Source: Candidatus Marithrix sp. Canyon 246 | GTDB lineage: Bacteria > Pseudomonadota > Gammaproteobacteria > Beggiatoales > Beggiatoaceae | Assembly: GCF_001723685.1 (NCBI RefSeq) | Contig: NZ_MCBX01000022.1 | Location: forward strand, 1-43,229 | DNA length: 43,229 nucleotides | Direction: 5' to 3' | In this document: one piece after another, positions 10,027-17,600 of the stretch | How the letters are laid out: each line of letters opens with the position of its first letter | Numbering within the stretch: position 1 is the first letter of the stretch | Position numbers and translations under genes: made by a program | Notes under the pieces: model-generated | What the model saw: only the letters and a program-made list of their open reading frames with translations | The model's database searches: none | Told to the model about the DNA's origin: nothing

Positions 10027-10051
10027 GACGGACATTTTGGTGATTTTTGCC
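10027..10051 (-). promoter_or_regulatory. Promoter-like block, copy 3 of 4
   Basis: GGCAAAA...TGTCCGTC with the same 25-bp length as the other three copies, followed by TATAAT. It lies 43 bases upstream of the ATG at 9984, whose own leader is otherwise unlike those of copies 1 and 2. The conservation is therefore confined to the block. Confidence 0.62.
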
Positions 10052-10112
10052 AAATTTTTTTTAAAAAATTTTTTTGTAACAATTATATTTACATATAATA
10101 TTTTTTATAAAA

Positions 10113-10125
10113 GACCTGTCAGGTC
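10113..10125. repeat. Short ACCTGTCAGGT palindrome
   Basis: GACCTGTCAGGTC, followed by CTGTAGCTTAATT exactly as at 12336-12360. It looks like the leftover 3' border of a lost copy of the Fn3-module gene. The rest of 10052-10269 shows only AT-rich sequence and the leader of the next gene. Confidence 0.6.
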
Positions 10126-10269
10126 TGTAGCTTAATTTATAATATTCATAATCAAATTGCCATTTTAACAAAATTAATATTCAAATACAAGAATTAGGCA
10201 ATGAAGCTCTAACATATTAGCTAATATATATAATATGATATACTAATAATTTTTTTAGGAAAACTTCAC

Positions 10270-11385
10270 ATGATTACACGTTTATACATTGATAATTTTA
10301 AATCTTTTGTTAATTTTGAATTAACGGCTAAATCATTAAACCTGTTATTAGGTGCTAATGGTAGCGGTAAATCATCAATGTTTGAAATTTTAGTGTTATT
10401 ACAAAAGTTTATTCAAGGTGAAACTGCATCAAAATCATTTACAATCAACAGCCTGACACGTTGGCAATTATTGAATATTCAGACATTAGAACTTGAAATA
10501 GGAAGCTATCAATATCGTTTAGAAATTGAACATCAAGTTCAACAGCGGCAAAGTCACGTTAAACAAGAAAGCTTAGTATTTGATGGACAAATTCTCTATA
10601 AATTTTTAGAAGGTGAAATACAACTATATAATGATGATTTTTCACCAGCAGCTCGTTTTAATTTTGATTGGAATCGTTCTGGTTTAACCACCATTTTGCC
10701 GAATAACAATAATACACGTTTAACTTGGTTTAAAAACCGTATCAATCAAATTTATGTTTTACGTATGAATCCTTTTGCTATACAATCACGTAGCGAATTT
10801 GAAGTGACACAGCCTAATACAGATTTAAGCAACTTTGCTTCATGGTATCGTAACTTATTACAAGAGCAGCCTGCTATGTATGCAACATTACAACAAAGTT
10901 TACGAGATGCAATTGAAGGATTTGATACACTATCACTTGTTAATGATGGAGAACATGCAAGACAACTAAAAGTGAAATTTCAAAGCCAAAATGAAGAAAC
11001 TTTCCGTTTTGGTTCAAAATTAGAATTTTATTTTAATGAACTTTCTGAAGGGCAACAAGCACTTATAATACTTTATACATTATTAAATTATTCTTGTGAA
11101 AATGATTTAACTTTATGTTTAGACGAACCAGAAAATTTTTTAGCTTTACCAGAAATTCAACCGTGGCTATTACAAATGGCTGACAAAGCCGAACAAGAAG
11201 CTTGTCAAATATTTTTTATATCTCACCATCCAGAATTAATCAACTATCTTGCGGCATCCAAAGGATATTGGTTTGAAAGACTCAAAGGGCGTGCAGTGCG
11301 TGTACATCCTATATTTCAGACAGAGTTAGACAAGACATTACCTATATCTGAATTGGTGGCAAGAGGTTGGATAAATTATGAGTAG
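10270..11385 (+). CDS. AAA-family ATPase (AAA_21/OLD-like), candidate defence protein
   Basis: 371 residues. Walker A is GANGSGKSS near residue 30, in the typical opening ITRLYIDNFKSFVNFE of SMC/OLD-like ATPases. The ABC signature-like LSEGQQALI is near 258, Walker B LCLDEPENF near 280, and the switch histidine is in FFISHHPELI near 318. The middle (about 60-230) is the insertion or coiled region of such proteins. TAGGAAAA precedes the ATG. The stop overlaps the start of the next gene by 8 bases (ATGAGTAG), so the two are co-translated. ATPase plus small TOPRIM-like partner pairs resemble OLD-type nuclease systems; anti-phage function is inference. Confidence 0.85.
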   Translation: MITRLYIDNFKSFVNFELTAKSLNLLLGANGSGKSSMFEILVLLQKFIQGETASKSFTINSLTRWQLLNIQTLELEIGSYQYRLEIEHQVQQRQSHVKQESLVFDGQILYKFLEGEIQLYNDDFSPAARFNFDWNRSGLTTILPNNNNTRLTWFKNRINQIYVLRMNPFAIQSRSEFEVTQPNTDLSNFASWYRNLLQEQPAMYATLQQSLRDAIEGFDTLSLVNDGEHARQLKVKFQSQNEETFRFGSKLEFYFNELSEGQQALIILYTLLNYSCENDLTLCLDEPENFLALPEIQPWLLQMADKAEQEACQIFFISHHPELINYLAASKGYWFERLKGRAVRVHPIFQTELDKTLPISELVARGWINYE

Positions 11386-11896
11386 GCGTTATTCACAAGT
11401 AATAATACTTTGTGAAGATAGACAACACGAAGTTTTTATTCGTCATTATTTAAAAAAGCGGTATCATATCACAGAAAGACAAATTCGAGTCATAGTTTGC
11501 CCTGCTGGCAGGGGTGCAGGCGAACAGTTTGTTCGCCGCGAATATTCAATACAGGTTAAATTATTACGACAAAAAGCTCATTTATCAAAAGCACTTGTTA
11601 TTATGATTGATGCAGATAAGTTATCTGTAAAAGAACGATTAAATCAATTAGTTCCCTTACCGCAAGACAATGAAAAAATTGTACGTTTAGTTCCAAAACG
11701 CAATATTGAAACATGGATACATTACCTGAATAACAATGATTCATCTATTAATGAAATAGATGTTTATCCTAAATTTGAAAAAGAAAGTGCTTGTAAACCC
11801 GGAGTCGAAAAACTAATAAATTTTTGTATTAATGGTTTACCAATAAATTGTTTGCCTTCACTTGAAATTGCTTGTATTGAATGGAATGGTTTATAA
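11378..11896 (+). CDS. TOPRIM-like partner of the upstream ATPase
   Basis: 172 residues. It starts with an acidic motif (VIILCEDRQHEVFI), then GRGAGEQFVRREY and the acidic pair MIDADKLSVKER. A glutamate followed by a D-x-D motif is the arrangement of TOPRIM nuclease/primase folds. It then has VPKRNIETWIHYL and a short helical tail ending IACIEWNGL. The ATG overlaps the ATPase gene, which makes a two-gene unit. The protein seems near full length, but the tail is followed at once by debris, so a small C-terminal loss is possible. Nuclease activity is inferred from the acidic motifs only. Confidence 0.72.
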   Translation: MSRRYSQVIILCEDRQHEVFIRHYLKKRYHITERQIRVIVCPAGRGAGEQFVRREYSIQVKLLRQKAHLSKALVIMIDADKLSVKERLNQLVPLPQDNEKIVRLVPKRNIETWIHYLNNNDSSINEIDVYPKFEKESACKPGVEKLINFCINGLPINCLPSLEIACIEWNGL

Positions 11897-11925
11897 CAAT
11901 GCAAATTATTGTTGTGATAGCATTG

Positions 11926-11997
11926 CTAAAATAGCTAAACTTTGGCTAAAAAACCTGTTGATTTCCACATACTATTTTTGGGAATTAGCTATTTTAG
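11926..11997. repeat. 13-bp inverted repeat behind the ATPase pair
   Basis: CTAAAATAGCTAA at 11926-11938 and its exact complement TTAGCTATTTTAG at 11985-11997, 46 bases apart. It could be a weak hairpin terminator for the two-gene unit or the ends of a small element. Confidence 0.4.
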
Positions 11998-11999
11998 TG

Positions 12000-12117
12000 A
12001 TTTTTGTTATCATCGTCAACTGCCAGATGAATGGTATTAGCAAAAGTGAGCTGATTAGTTCAATGGCTATTACTACTACTGGAATCGCGGCTTGCCAATA
12101 GGAATATACTTGTGGAT
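12000..12117 (-). pseudogene. Deletion-scarred fragment of the TauE-like permease gene
   Basis: Three segments of the permease gene at 13328-14260 (window 13346-13358, 13429-13470, 13538-13606) are joined in order. The joints lie on shared AATGGTAT and CTATTA, a short-homology deletion pattern. Not functional. Confidence 0.72.
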
Positions 12118-12147
12118 TTAAGCCCTCTAAGATTTTATTCGTAGTTC

Positions 12148-12208
12148 GTAGGTTGGGCTGACGATAGAAAACGAAGTAACGAAGCTAAGCGGAGTAAGCC
12201 CAACCTAC
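12148..12208. repeat. GTAGGTTGGGCT palindromic repeat, copy 1
   Basis: GTAGGTTGGGCT at 12148-12159 is complementary to AGCCCAACCTAC at 12197-12208; the centre has AAGCGGAGTAAGCC. A second copy with a shorter centre lies at 37810-37848. MITE-like, non-coding. Confidence 0.7.
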
Positions 12209-12257
12209 TTTCTTTATTCTATTCTGTATCGTAAACAATACGCATTTGATTTTATAA

Positions 12258-12282
12258 GGGGCGAGGCTAAAGCCTCACTTCC
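12258..12282. repeat. GAGGCTAAAGCCTC hairpin
   Basis: GAGGCT and AGCCTC face each other across AA (12263-12276), in the context GGGGCGAGGCTAAAGCCTC. A short stand-alone palindrome between debris patches; no gene is seen around it. Confidence 0.4.
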
Positions 12283-12335
12283 TATTTAATTCTGTATATT
12301 CGTGATACATTAGAAGATATATTTAACTAAATAAA

Positions 12336-12346
12336 ACCTGTCAGGT
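12336..12346. repeat. Short ACCTGTCAGGT palindrome
   Basis: ACCTGTCAGGT followed by CTGTAGCTTAATT, directly at the 3' end of the Fn3-module fragment at 12354. The repeat and the module border are therefore conserved together, as at 2955 and 7895. Confidence 0.6.
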
Positions 12347-12353
12347 CTGTAGC

Positions 12354-12845
12354 TTAATTCAATCTAGCAGATATAATCTTATCAGCATGGAAAGTACGTT
12401 TTCCATCATAATCAACATCTTCTAAACCATAACAATATGTTACACCAGCTTCAACATTTTGATCTGTGTAGCTCTCCAAAGGGTAAAACCAGCATTGTCA
12501 GTTTCAGTTCCTGTGGTCCAATTGATGGTTATTTTGCCATTAGCGGCGGTGGCAGTGAATGAGTCTAGGCTTACGGATAGCTAACTTGGTATTTTCTTTC
12601 ATCTTAGAAATACTTTGCAGAAACAGAGACACATCACTAGGTTTGTTACAATCGTACTCAGTAGCATGACCAGCTAATGTCACCCATCCGAACGGTTTAT
12701 CGTTATGAGAATGGTATATCCAATAATAAATTATCGAAAAAACCATTCTTCTAATATTATTCTTTCAGTATTATTGAAAATAATTAAATGCTTATGAAAA
12801 TTTCGCTGATAACGGTTAAGTTGCTTATCATAATAGGGTATATGG
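12354..12845 (-). pseudogene. Chimeric debris: Fn3-like module + AGHG domain + TauE permease fragments
   Basis: On the minus strand this starts with pieces of the TauE-like permease (window 12706-12845, matching 13352-13388, 13783-13850 and beyond). It continues into part of the secreted ~220-residue domain (FGWVTLAGHATEYDC) and ends with a shortened Fn3-like module whose middle (around QCSLDPSNY) is missing. The 68-codon frame at 12540-12746 fuses permease C-terminal residues to the secreted domain and then leaves the module frame. It is a by-product, not a gene. Confidence 0.75.
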
Positions 12846-12879
12846 TAAAATATATCATTTTTTTTAAACAGGATAATAA

Positions 12880-13248
12880 ATGATGCCTACAGTTCAAGTT
12901 AAAGCACACATTAATTTTGATGAATTGATGAATGTAGTTAAACAATTTAATTCATCTGACTTAGAAAGATTTGCCTTGTCTTTGCGTCATATACAAGCGC
13001 AACGTAAAGTAGCTTCTATACCACGTCGTGAGTCTGAACTTTTACTTAAAATTAATCAAAAGCTTCCGTATGATATTCAAACTGCTTATGATAATTTAAT
13101 TGCTAAGCGTCAGGCTGAGACTTTAAGTTCTGAAGAATACCAAGAATTGTTAGATTTAACTGAAAAAGTAGAACAATTTGAAGCCAAACGAATAGAAGCT
13201 ATGACAGAACTTGCTGGTTTACGCCAAACTTCAATAACTCACACATGA
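12880..13248 (+). CDS. Small antitoxin-like protein with a shifted C-terminus
   Basis: 122 residues, mostly helical (LLLKINQKLPYDIQTAYDNL, AKRQAETLSSEEYQELLDL). It resembles a family of small putative regulators/antitoxins known next to HNH-type or toxin genes in cyanobacteria and sulfur bacteria; this is from memory of the family style. The frame ends RQTSITHT and stop. In another frame the next codons read MNELDIKSPSYV and stop (to 13283), the type of ending the family normally has. An extra AC in the run ACTCACACATG would explain the break. ACAGGATAATAA precedes the ATG. No partner gene follows, so it may be an orphan. Function unknown. Confidence 0.6.
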   Translation: MMPTVQVKAHINFDELMNVVKQFNSSDLERFALSLRHIQAQRKVASIPRRESELLLKINQKLPYDIQTAYDNLIAKRQAETLSSEEYQELLDLTEKVEQFEAKRIEAMTELAGLRQTSITHT

Positions 13249-13327
13249 ATGAATTAGACATTAAATCACCTTCTTATGTATAAGAGCAATCCAATTGCCC
13301 TTATATATAATCCTTTGACGAAAAATA

Positions 13328-14260
13328 TTATTGATAATAGTACCTGTCAGATGAATGGTATATCCAGTAATAAATTATCGAAAAAATCATAAATGTTATA
13401 ATGCCACTTATTGTTACCATAGTAGTTAATGGTATTAGCAATACTGAGCTGATTAGTTCAATCGCTATTAGAACTAATAAAATCCGTACTATAATTATAC
13501 GATTCAATCGACTGCAAATAATTGCACCTAGTGGCGCACCTATTACTACTACTGGAATCGCGGCTTGCCAGTAGGAATATACTTGCGCATTTAAGCCGCC
13601 TAAGATGAAAATTTGCACACTAAAGCCTACTAAGGCGTTGATTGCCATTAATATAACTGAGGTAGGAGTGGCTATCTTTTCGTTCATTTTAAATAATAGT
13701 ATCATTATAGAAAATGTCATAATGTCGATGCCATTACCTACTAATCCACTCATCATTCCACCTAAAAATCCAGTTGCTATTAATATTATTCTTTCAGTAT
13801 TATTGAAAATAATTAAATGCTTATGCAAATTTCGCTGATTACGGTTAAGTATAAATAAGGTAATGGCGAAACTGCTTATCATTGCAGTAAATGATATTTT
13901 AATGATGGCTGGTGGCAAAATTGGTGCTAGCCAAATTGAACTTATTATAATTCCAAAGACTCCACCTAAGCTTGCCCAACGAATAACTCGCCATTCAACT
14001 CGAATGCCTAGATATATTATCACTATAGTTGCCATTGTCATTCCAACTGATTGAATAGCAAGTGAAAAAACTTTAGCGTCTATGGGATTTATGTCTAATA
14101 ATTTGGTAAATACTGGAAAAGCTACTGCGCCACCACCTTCGCTAGTAGCTCCAGCGATTAAGGAGCCAAATACCATTGTTAAAGAAATTTGCCAATGATC
14201 TTGAATATAGTTATGATTCAAGATCATTGCGACAAATCCTATGAAAAAAATCTTGTTCAT
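13328..14260 (-). CDS. TauE/SafE-family membrane permease, coupled to the enediyne operon
   Basis: I chose the ATG at 14260 because it overlaps the thioesterase stop as ATGA, and MNKIFFIGFVAMIL follows as a membrane-type start; a longer frame upstream lies inside the thioesterase gene. About 310 residues with eight or so hydrophobic segments and the duplicated glycine-rich motifs of TauE/SafE exporters (GSLIAGATSEGGGAVAFPVF and LGGMMSGLVGNGIDIMTF). Family members export sulfite, sulfoacetate or other anions. Its place as last gene of the enediyne operon suggests a transport or self-protection role, but this is inference and the gene may simply be a neighbour captured by overlap. The last residues (SSDRYYYQ) come from a half copy of the CTGACAGGT repeat, so the native C-terminus may be altered. 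Debris copies lie at 12000 and 12706. Confidence 0.78.
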   Translation of the reverse strand: MNKIFFIGFVAMILNHNYIQDHWQISLTMVFGSLIAGATSEGGGAVAFPVFTKLLDINPIDAKVFSLAIQSVGMTMATIVIIYLGIRVEWRVIRWASLGGVFGIIISSIWLAPILPPAIIKISFTAMISSFAITLFILNRNQRNLHKHLIIFNNTERIILIATGFLGGMMSGLVGNGIDIMTFSIMILLFKMNEKIATPTSVILMAINALVGFSVQIFILGGLNAQVYSYWQAAIPVVVIGAPLGAIICSRLNRIIIVRILLVLIAIELISSVLLIPLTTMVTISGIITFMIFSIIYYWIYHSSDRYYYQ

Positions 14261-14655
14261 GGTGATAGATACGGAGTTAGAGCATCGCGTAGAGATTTTG
14301 GTATTGGAGTTGGCTGGTTTTGACTCATACAAGCTATTTGTTGTTCTCCTCGCGCTATCAGTTCATCAGCGCGAATATAATCAAATAACATCACAACTCT
14401 ACTGGAAGTCACTTCTCCAGCTCGCATAGTTAATATAACTTCATCAAAAGCAAACAATTCGTTAAAATATTCACAAGATACGCGAGTCGTTACCATAACT
14501 AAGTTCTGATATAATTGTTCTAATATATCGGGCGCATGATCCTTTAAAAACATTTCCCTACACGCGCCTTGCCAACGAATATGGTTGGCATAATAGACGT
14601 TGCCAACTAAATTGGTTTCTTCAAAGGTGACTATATGGTGCCATTTATAATCCAT
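14257..14655 (-). CDS. Enediyne-type hot-dog thioesterase (DynE7/CalE7/SgcE10-like)
   Basis: 132 residues, the usual length for the family. The N-terminus HHIVTFEETNLVGNVYYANH and the following IRWQGACREMFLKDHAP closely follow the enediyne thioesterases that release the polyene from PksE. RVSCEYFNELFAFDEV and a C-terminal GEQQIACM are also typical. The conserved asparagine (GNVYY) and arginine (ACREMF) regions used for catalysis in CalE7/DynE7 are kept. The start overlaps the pksE stop by 11 bases and the stop overlaps the next ATG, so it is translated as part of the operon. Co-occurrence with pksE makes this assignment strong. Confidence 0.93.
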   Translation of the reverse strand: MDYKWHHIVTFEETNLVGNVYYANHIRWQGACREMFLKDHAPDILEQLYQNLVMVTTRVSCEYFNELFAFDEVILTMRAGEVTSSRVVMLFDYIRADELIARGEQQIACMSQNQPTPIPKSLRDALTPYLSP

Positions 14656-17600
14656 GATTTGTACCTACTAATACCGCTAATGCTAAAGCTTGTTGTGTGT
14701 TTTTCATCGTCAACACTGATGAGGCGATAGTCATATTTCCTGCTCCAAATAAAATCCAGCCGTTATTTGTTACTGTTTTTATAGTTAAAGGTGTTTCTGG
14801 CAATGCGCCAACTTTTTTCAGGCATTCTTTTGCTGTCCATACTCGCGTTGCGGCATTATCAATATTTTCATGGGCTTGTTGAGAAATTATATCTACTAAG
14901 TTGTGGTGATTACCTAATAAATCTGTCCAAATGTCGCGTTTTATTACTGCTTCTATATCACAAGATAAATCTTGTATTCCAGTTATTGTTAAACTTAGTT
15001 CTTTGCTATGGCTTACTGATACTTTTAAATCTGAGTTCAGAATTTGCGGTTTACCATCTGGTCGTTTTACTAGTTTTTCCTTATTATTAAAATTTATAGA
15101 TGCTTCTGGTATTAATTCTTGAACGCTACGCTCTACATATGGTGCTAATAGTGATTTGACCCATCCTGTTTTTTGCCATTCTATCGCTGATACTTTGTGT
15201 AAACGTAATCCTTCCCAAGTTTCTCGTAAGCTTCCATCTGCACCTCGCAAGACTAAGTCATAGCAGAATAAATCATCTTTTTGCCAACGTTCCTTAGCAG
15301 TAACAATCCATGGTCCATTTACCGTAACATCAACTAAATTTAAGCGTTCAACACCAATTGGCAATAATTGGGCGTGAGGAATACAAGCTTGAATCGCATG
15401 AATAGCGGCATCTCGTGATCCGGCATCACCTAAGATTAAGTTTGGTGGTAAATAACGTCCAAACCATGTTTGTTTGTCATCATTTGCAATTTCAGCTATA
15501 CATTGAGTTGCTTCTAAATGTCGATAGGAGCTGATACGTTGAAAACGTCCAGTTTGGAATAGTAAGTTGCCATATAATTCTTGTGCAGGAATTATATCTT
15601 TAGAATCAATTTCTACTATGTCTTTAGTAGAACTTTTACTAAATACACAACGCGCCCGAAAATGGTCAACTTTAAAGTTAGTTTGGCTACAACGTACTAC
15701 CACATCAACTTCACCAGAACTTTGAACAAGGGCTGCAATTTGTAATGTTTCTGTATCTTCAACTATAATTGGGCGAGAAAATTCTATATCTTCAAAAGAC
15801 GGTATTTGATCTGTAGCTAATACCGCTGATGCTACTTGCGCCATTGCTTCTAAAGCCATTACTGCTGGAAATAGTCGTTCGCCCTTGAATACATGATCAT
15901 TAAGATAAGGATCAGTAGTTGCTGAAATTTCGACTTCAGTAACTAATTCAATACCGGGATAATAAACGCGCGGTTGCAGAAAACGCAGAAATGGTAGCTC
16001 TGGGCGTTGCAGTGGCATAGTAGGAGTTGTAGGCATTCGCCCAGTTACCACTACCGTTTGAGTCCAATTTTGTTTCAGTGCTTGATGCAATATAGCTATA
16101 CCTACGTCAGGTGAAATTGCTGTAATCCCTTGTTGAGAGAGGATTTCATCACTGCCTAAACGTCTGCCCATTCCTACTTCTGACCAAACTGACCATTCTA
16201 AAGTTAAACAGCGGCAATTTGGATGATTTATATTAGCTAGCCGTTCATTGGCTAAGGCATAATGAGCTTCTCCGGGCATTCCGGCGGTGGCAATTACTGA
16301 TCCGAAATTAACTAATAAACGCAAATCTTTGATAGCTGATAATATATTACCTAAGCCATCTACTTTAGGTGCTAGGGTGCGTTTTAAAGTATCTTCATCA
16401 AGATCGCGGATTAATGTAGGTTTATTAGTTCCGGCACCGTGTATTAGGGCGGTAATTGGTCCCAATTCAGATACTATAGCTGTAACGGCATCAGCATCAG
16501 TAATATCAATTGAAAAATATTGGAAATTGATACCCATTTGTTTGAAACGCGCTAAATTCTTAGCAAGTTCAGGGTCATTTTCTGGCTTTGAACGACCAAG
16601 TAAAGCTAAACGCACATCATATTCTGTGGCTAAAGATGCTGCACATTCTGCGGTAATACCTTTGCCACCGCCTGTAACTAAAATTAAACCTGACAGGTTT
16701 TTTAAACCTGACAGGTTTTGAAAACCTGTCAGGTTTTTTAAACGTCGTTGATGGCGAATTCCGTTATTATCATAATAAACTTCATGGTAATTTTCGGCAA
16801 TCTGTACTTCAGCTAAAACACGTTCAATAACATGTTCATCATTTGGTAGTGTGATTACTACAGTGGTAATGTCAGTTTGTTCTTGATAGAAGCTACGAGC
16901 AAAAGCGGCAGTTCCCATACTATATTGTATTAAGATAAAATACTGTTTGCCAAACCCAGCTTTTGCCGCTGCTAATATCATTGCTAAATCGTTTTGATCA
17001 GCCAAACATAAAGCAACACCATTGCCTCCCCAAGCATTTAAAGCTTGTTCAAGCTGTTCATTATCACCAAATACTTGCCAACCACCATCACCTTTTGCTG
17101 GATGTATAGTGCCATTTAATGGTGTTGCCACTTGTTCAACTATAAATGGTCGTACCCACGCATCAACACCCATAGTTAGTGTAGTTTTTTCTGTTTTAAC
17201 TTCACCGCTGGCGATTCTATCTTCAATAGCAGTGGCAATTTCTTCTAAGCTAGCATTTGCATAAGCAGTTGGATCAGCCGCTGCATTTAAACCTTTTTTA
17301 CGTCCAACTTCTGCAACTATTTGACCGACGCTAATTGAATTTAGGTGTAAATCGGCTAATAAGCGGCTATTATTATGTACGGCATTAGTTGGTAATTCAG
17401 CGCGTTTTGCGATTAAACTACGTAGAAGTTCTATGGTATTTTCAGATTGTGGTTGTTCTTCCTCAATAGTATCAACTTGTTCAATTGAAGGAGCTAATTC
17501 ACAAGGGTTGGCGAAAAATTTGGGTTGCCAATCTAGTGAAAATGGGCGCGTGAAACGATCAGCATACAAGGATTTGATTTCTGTACCTACAACATAAGCG

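Noticed and set aside
11862-12101. 79-codon plus-strand frame behind the TOPRIM-like gene
   Set aside because: It overlaps that gene and consists of permease debris read on the wrong strand.
14697-17264. Several plus-strand frames of 60-144 codons within pksE
   Set aside because: They are antisense shadows of a clearly coding gene, with no start context or family likeness.
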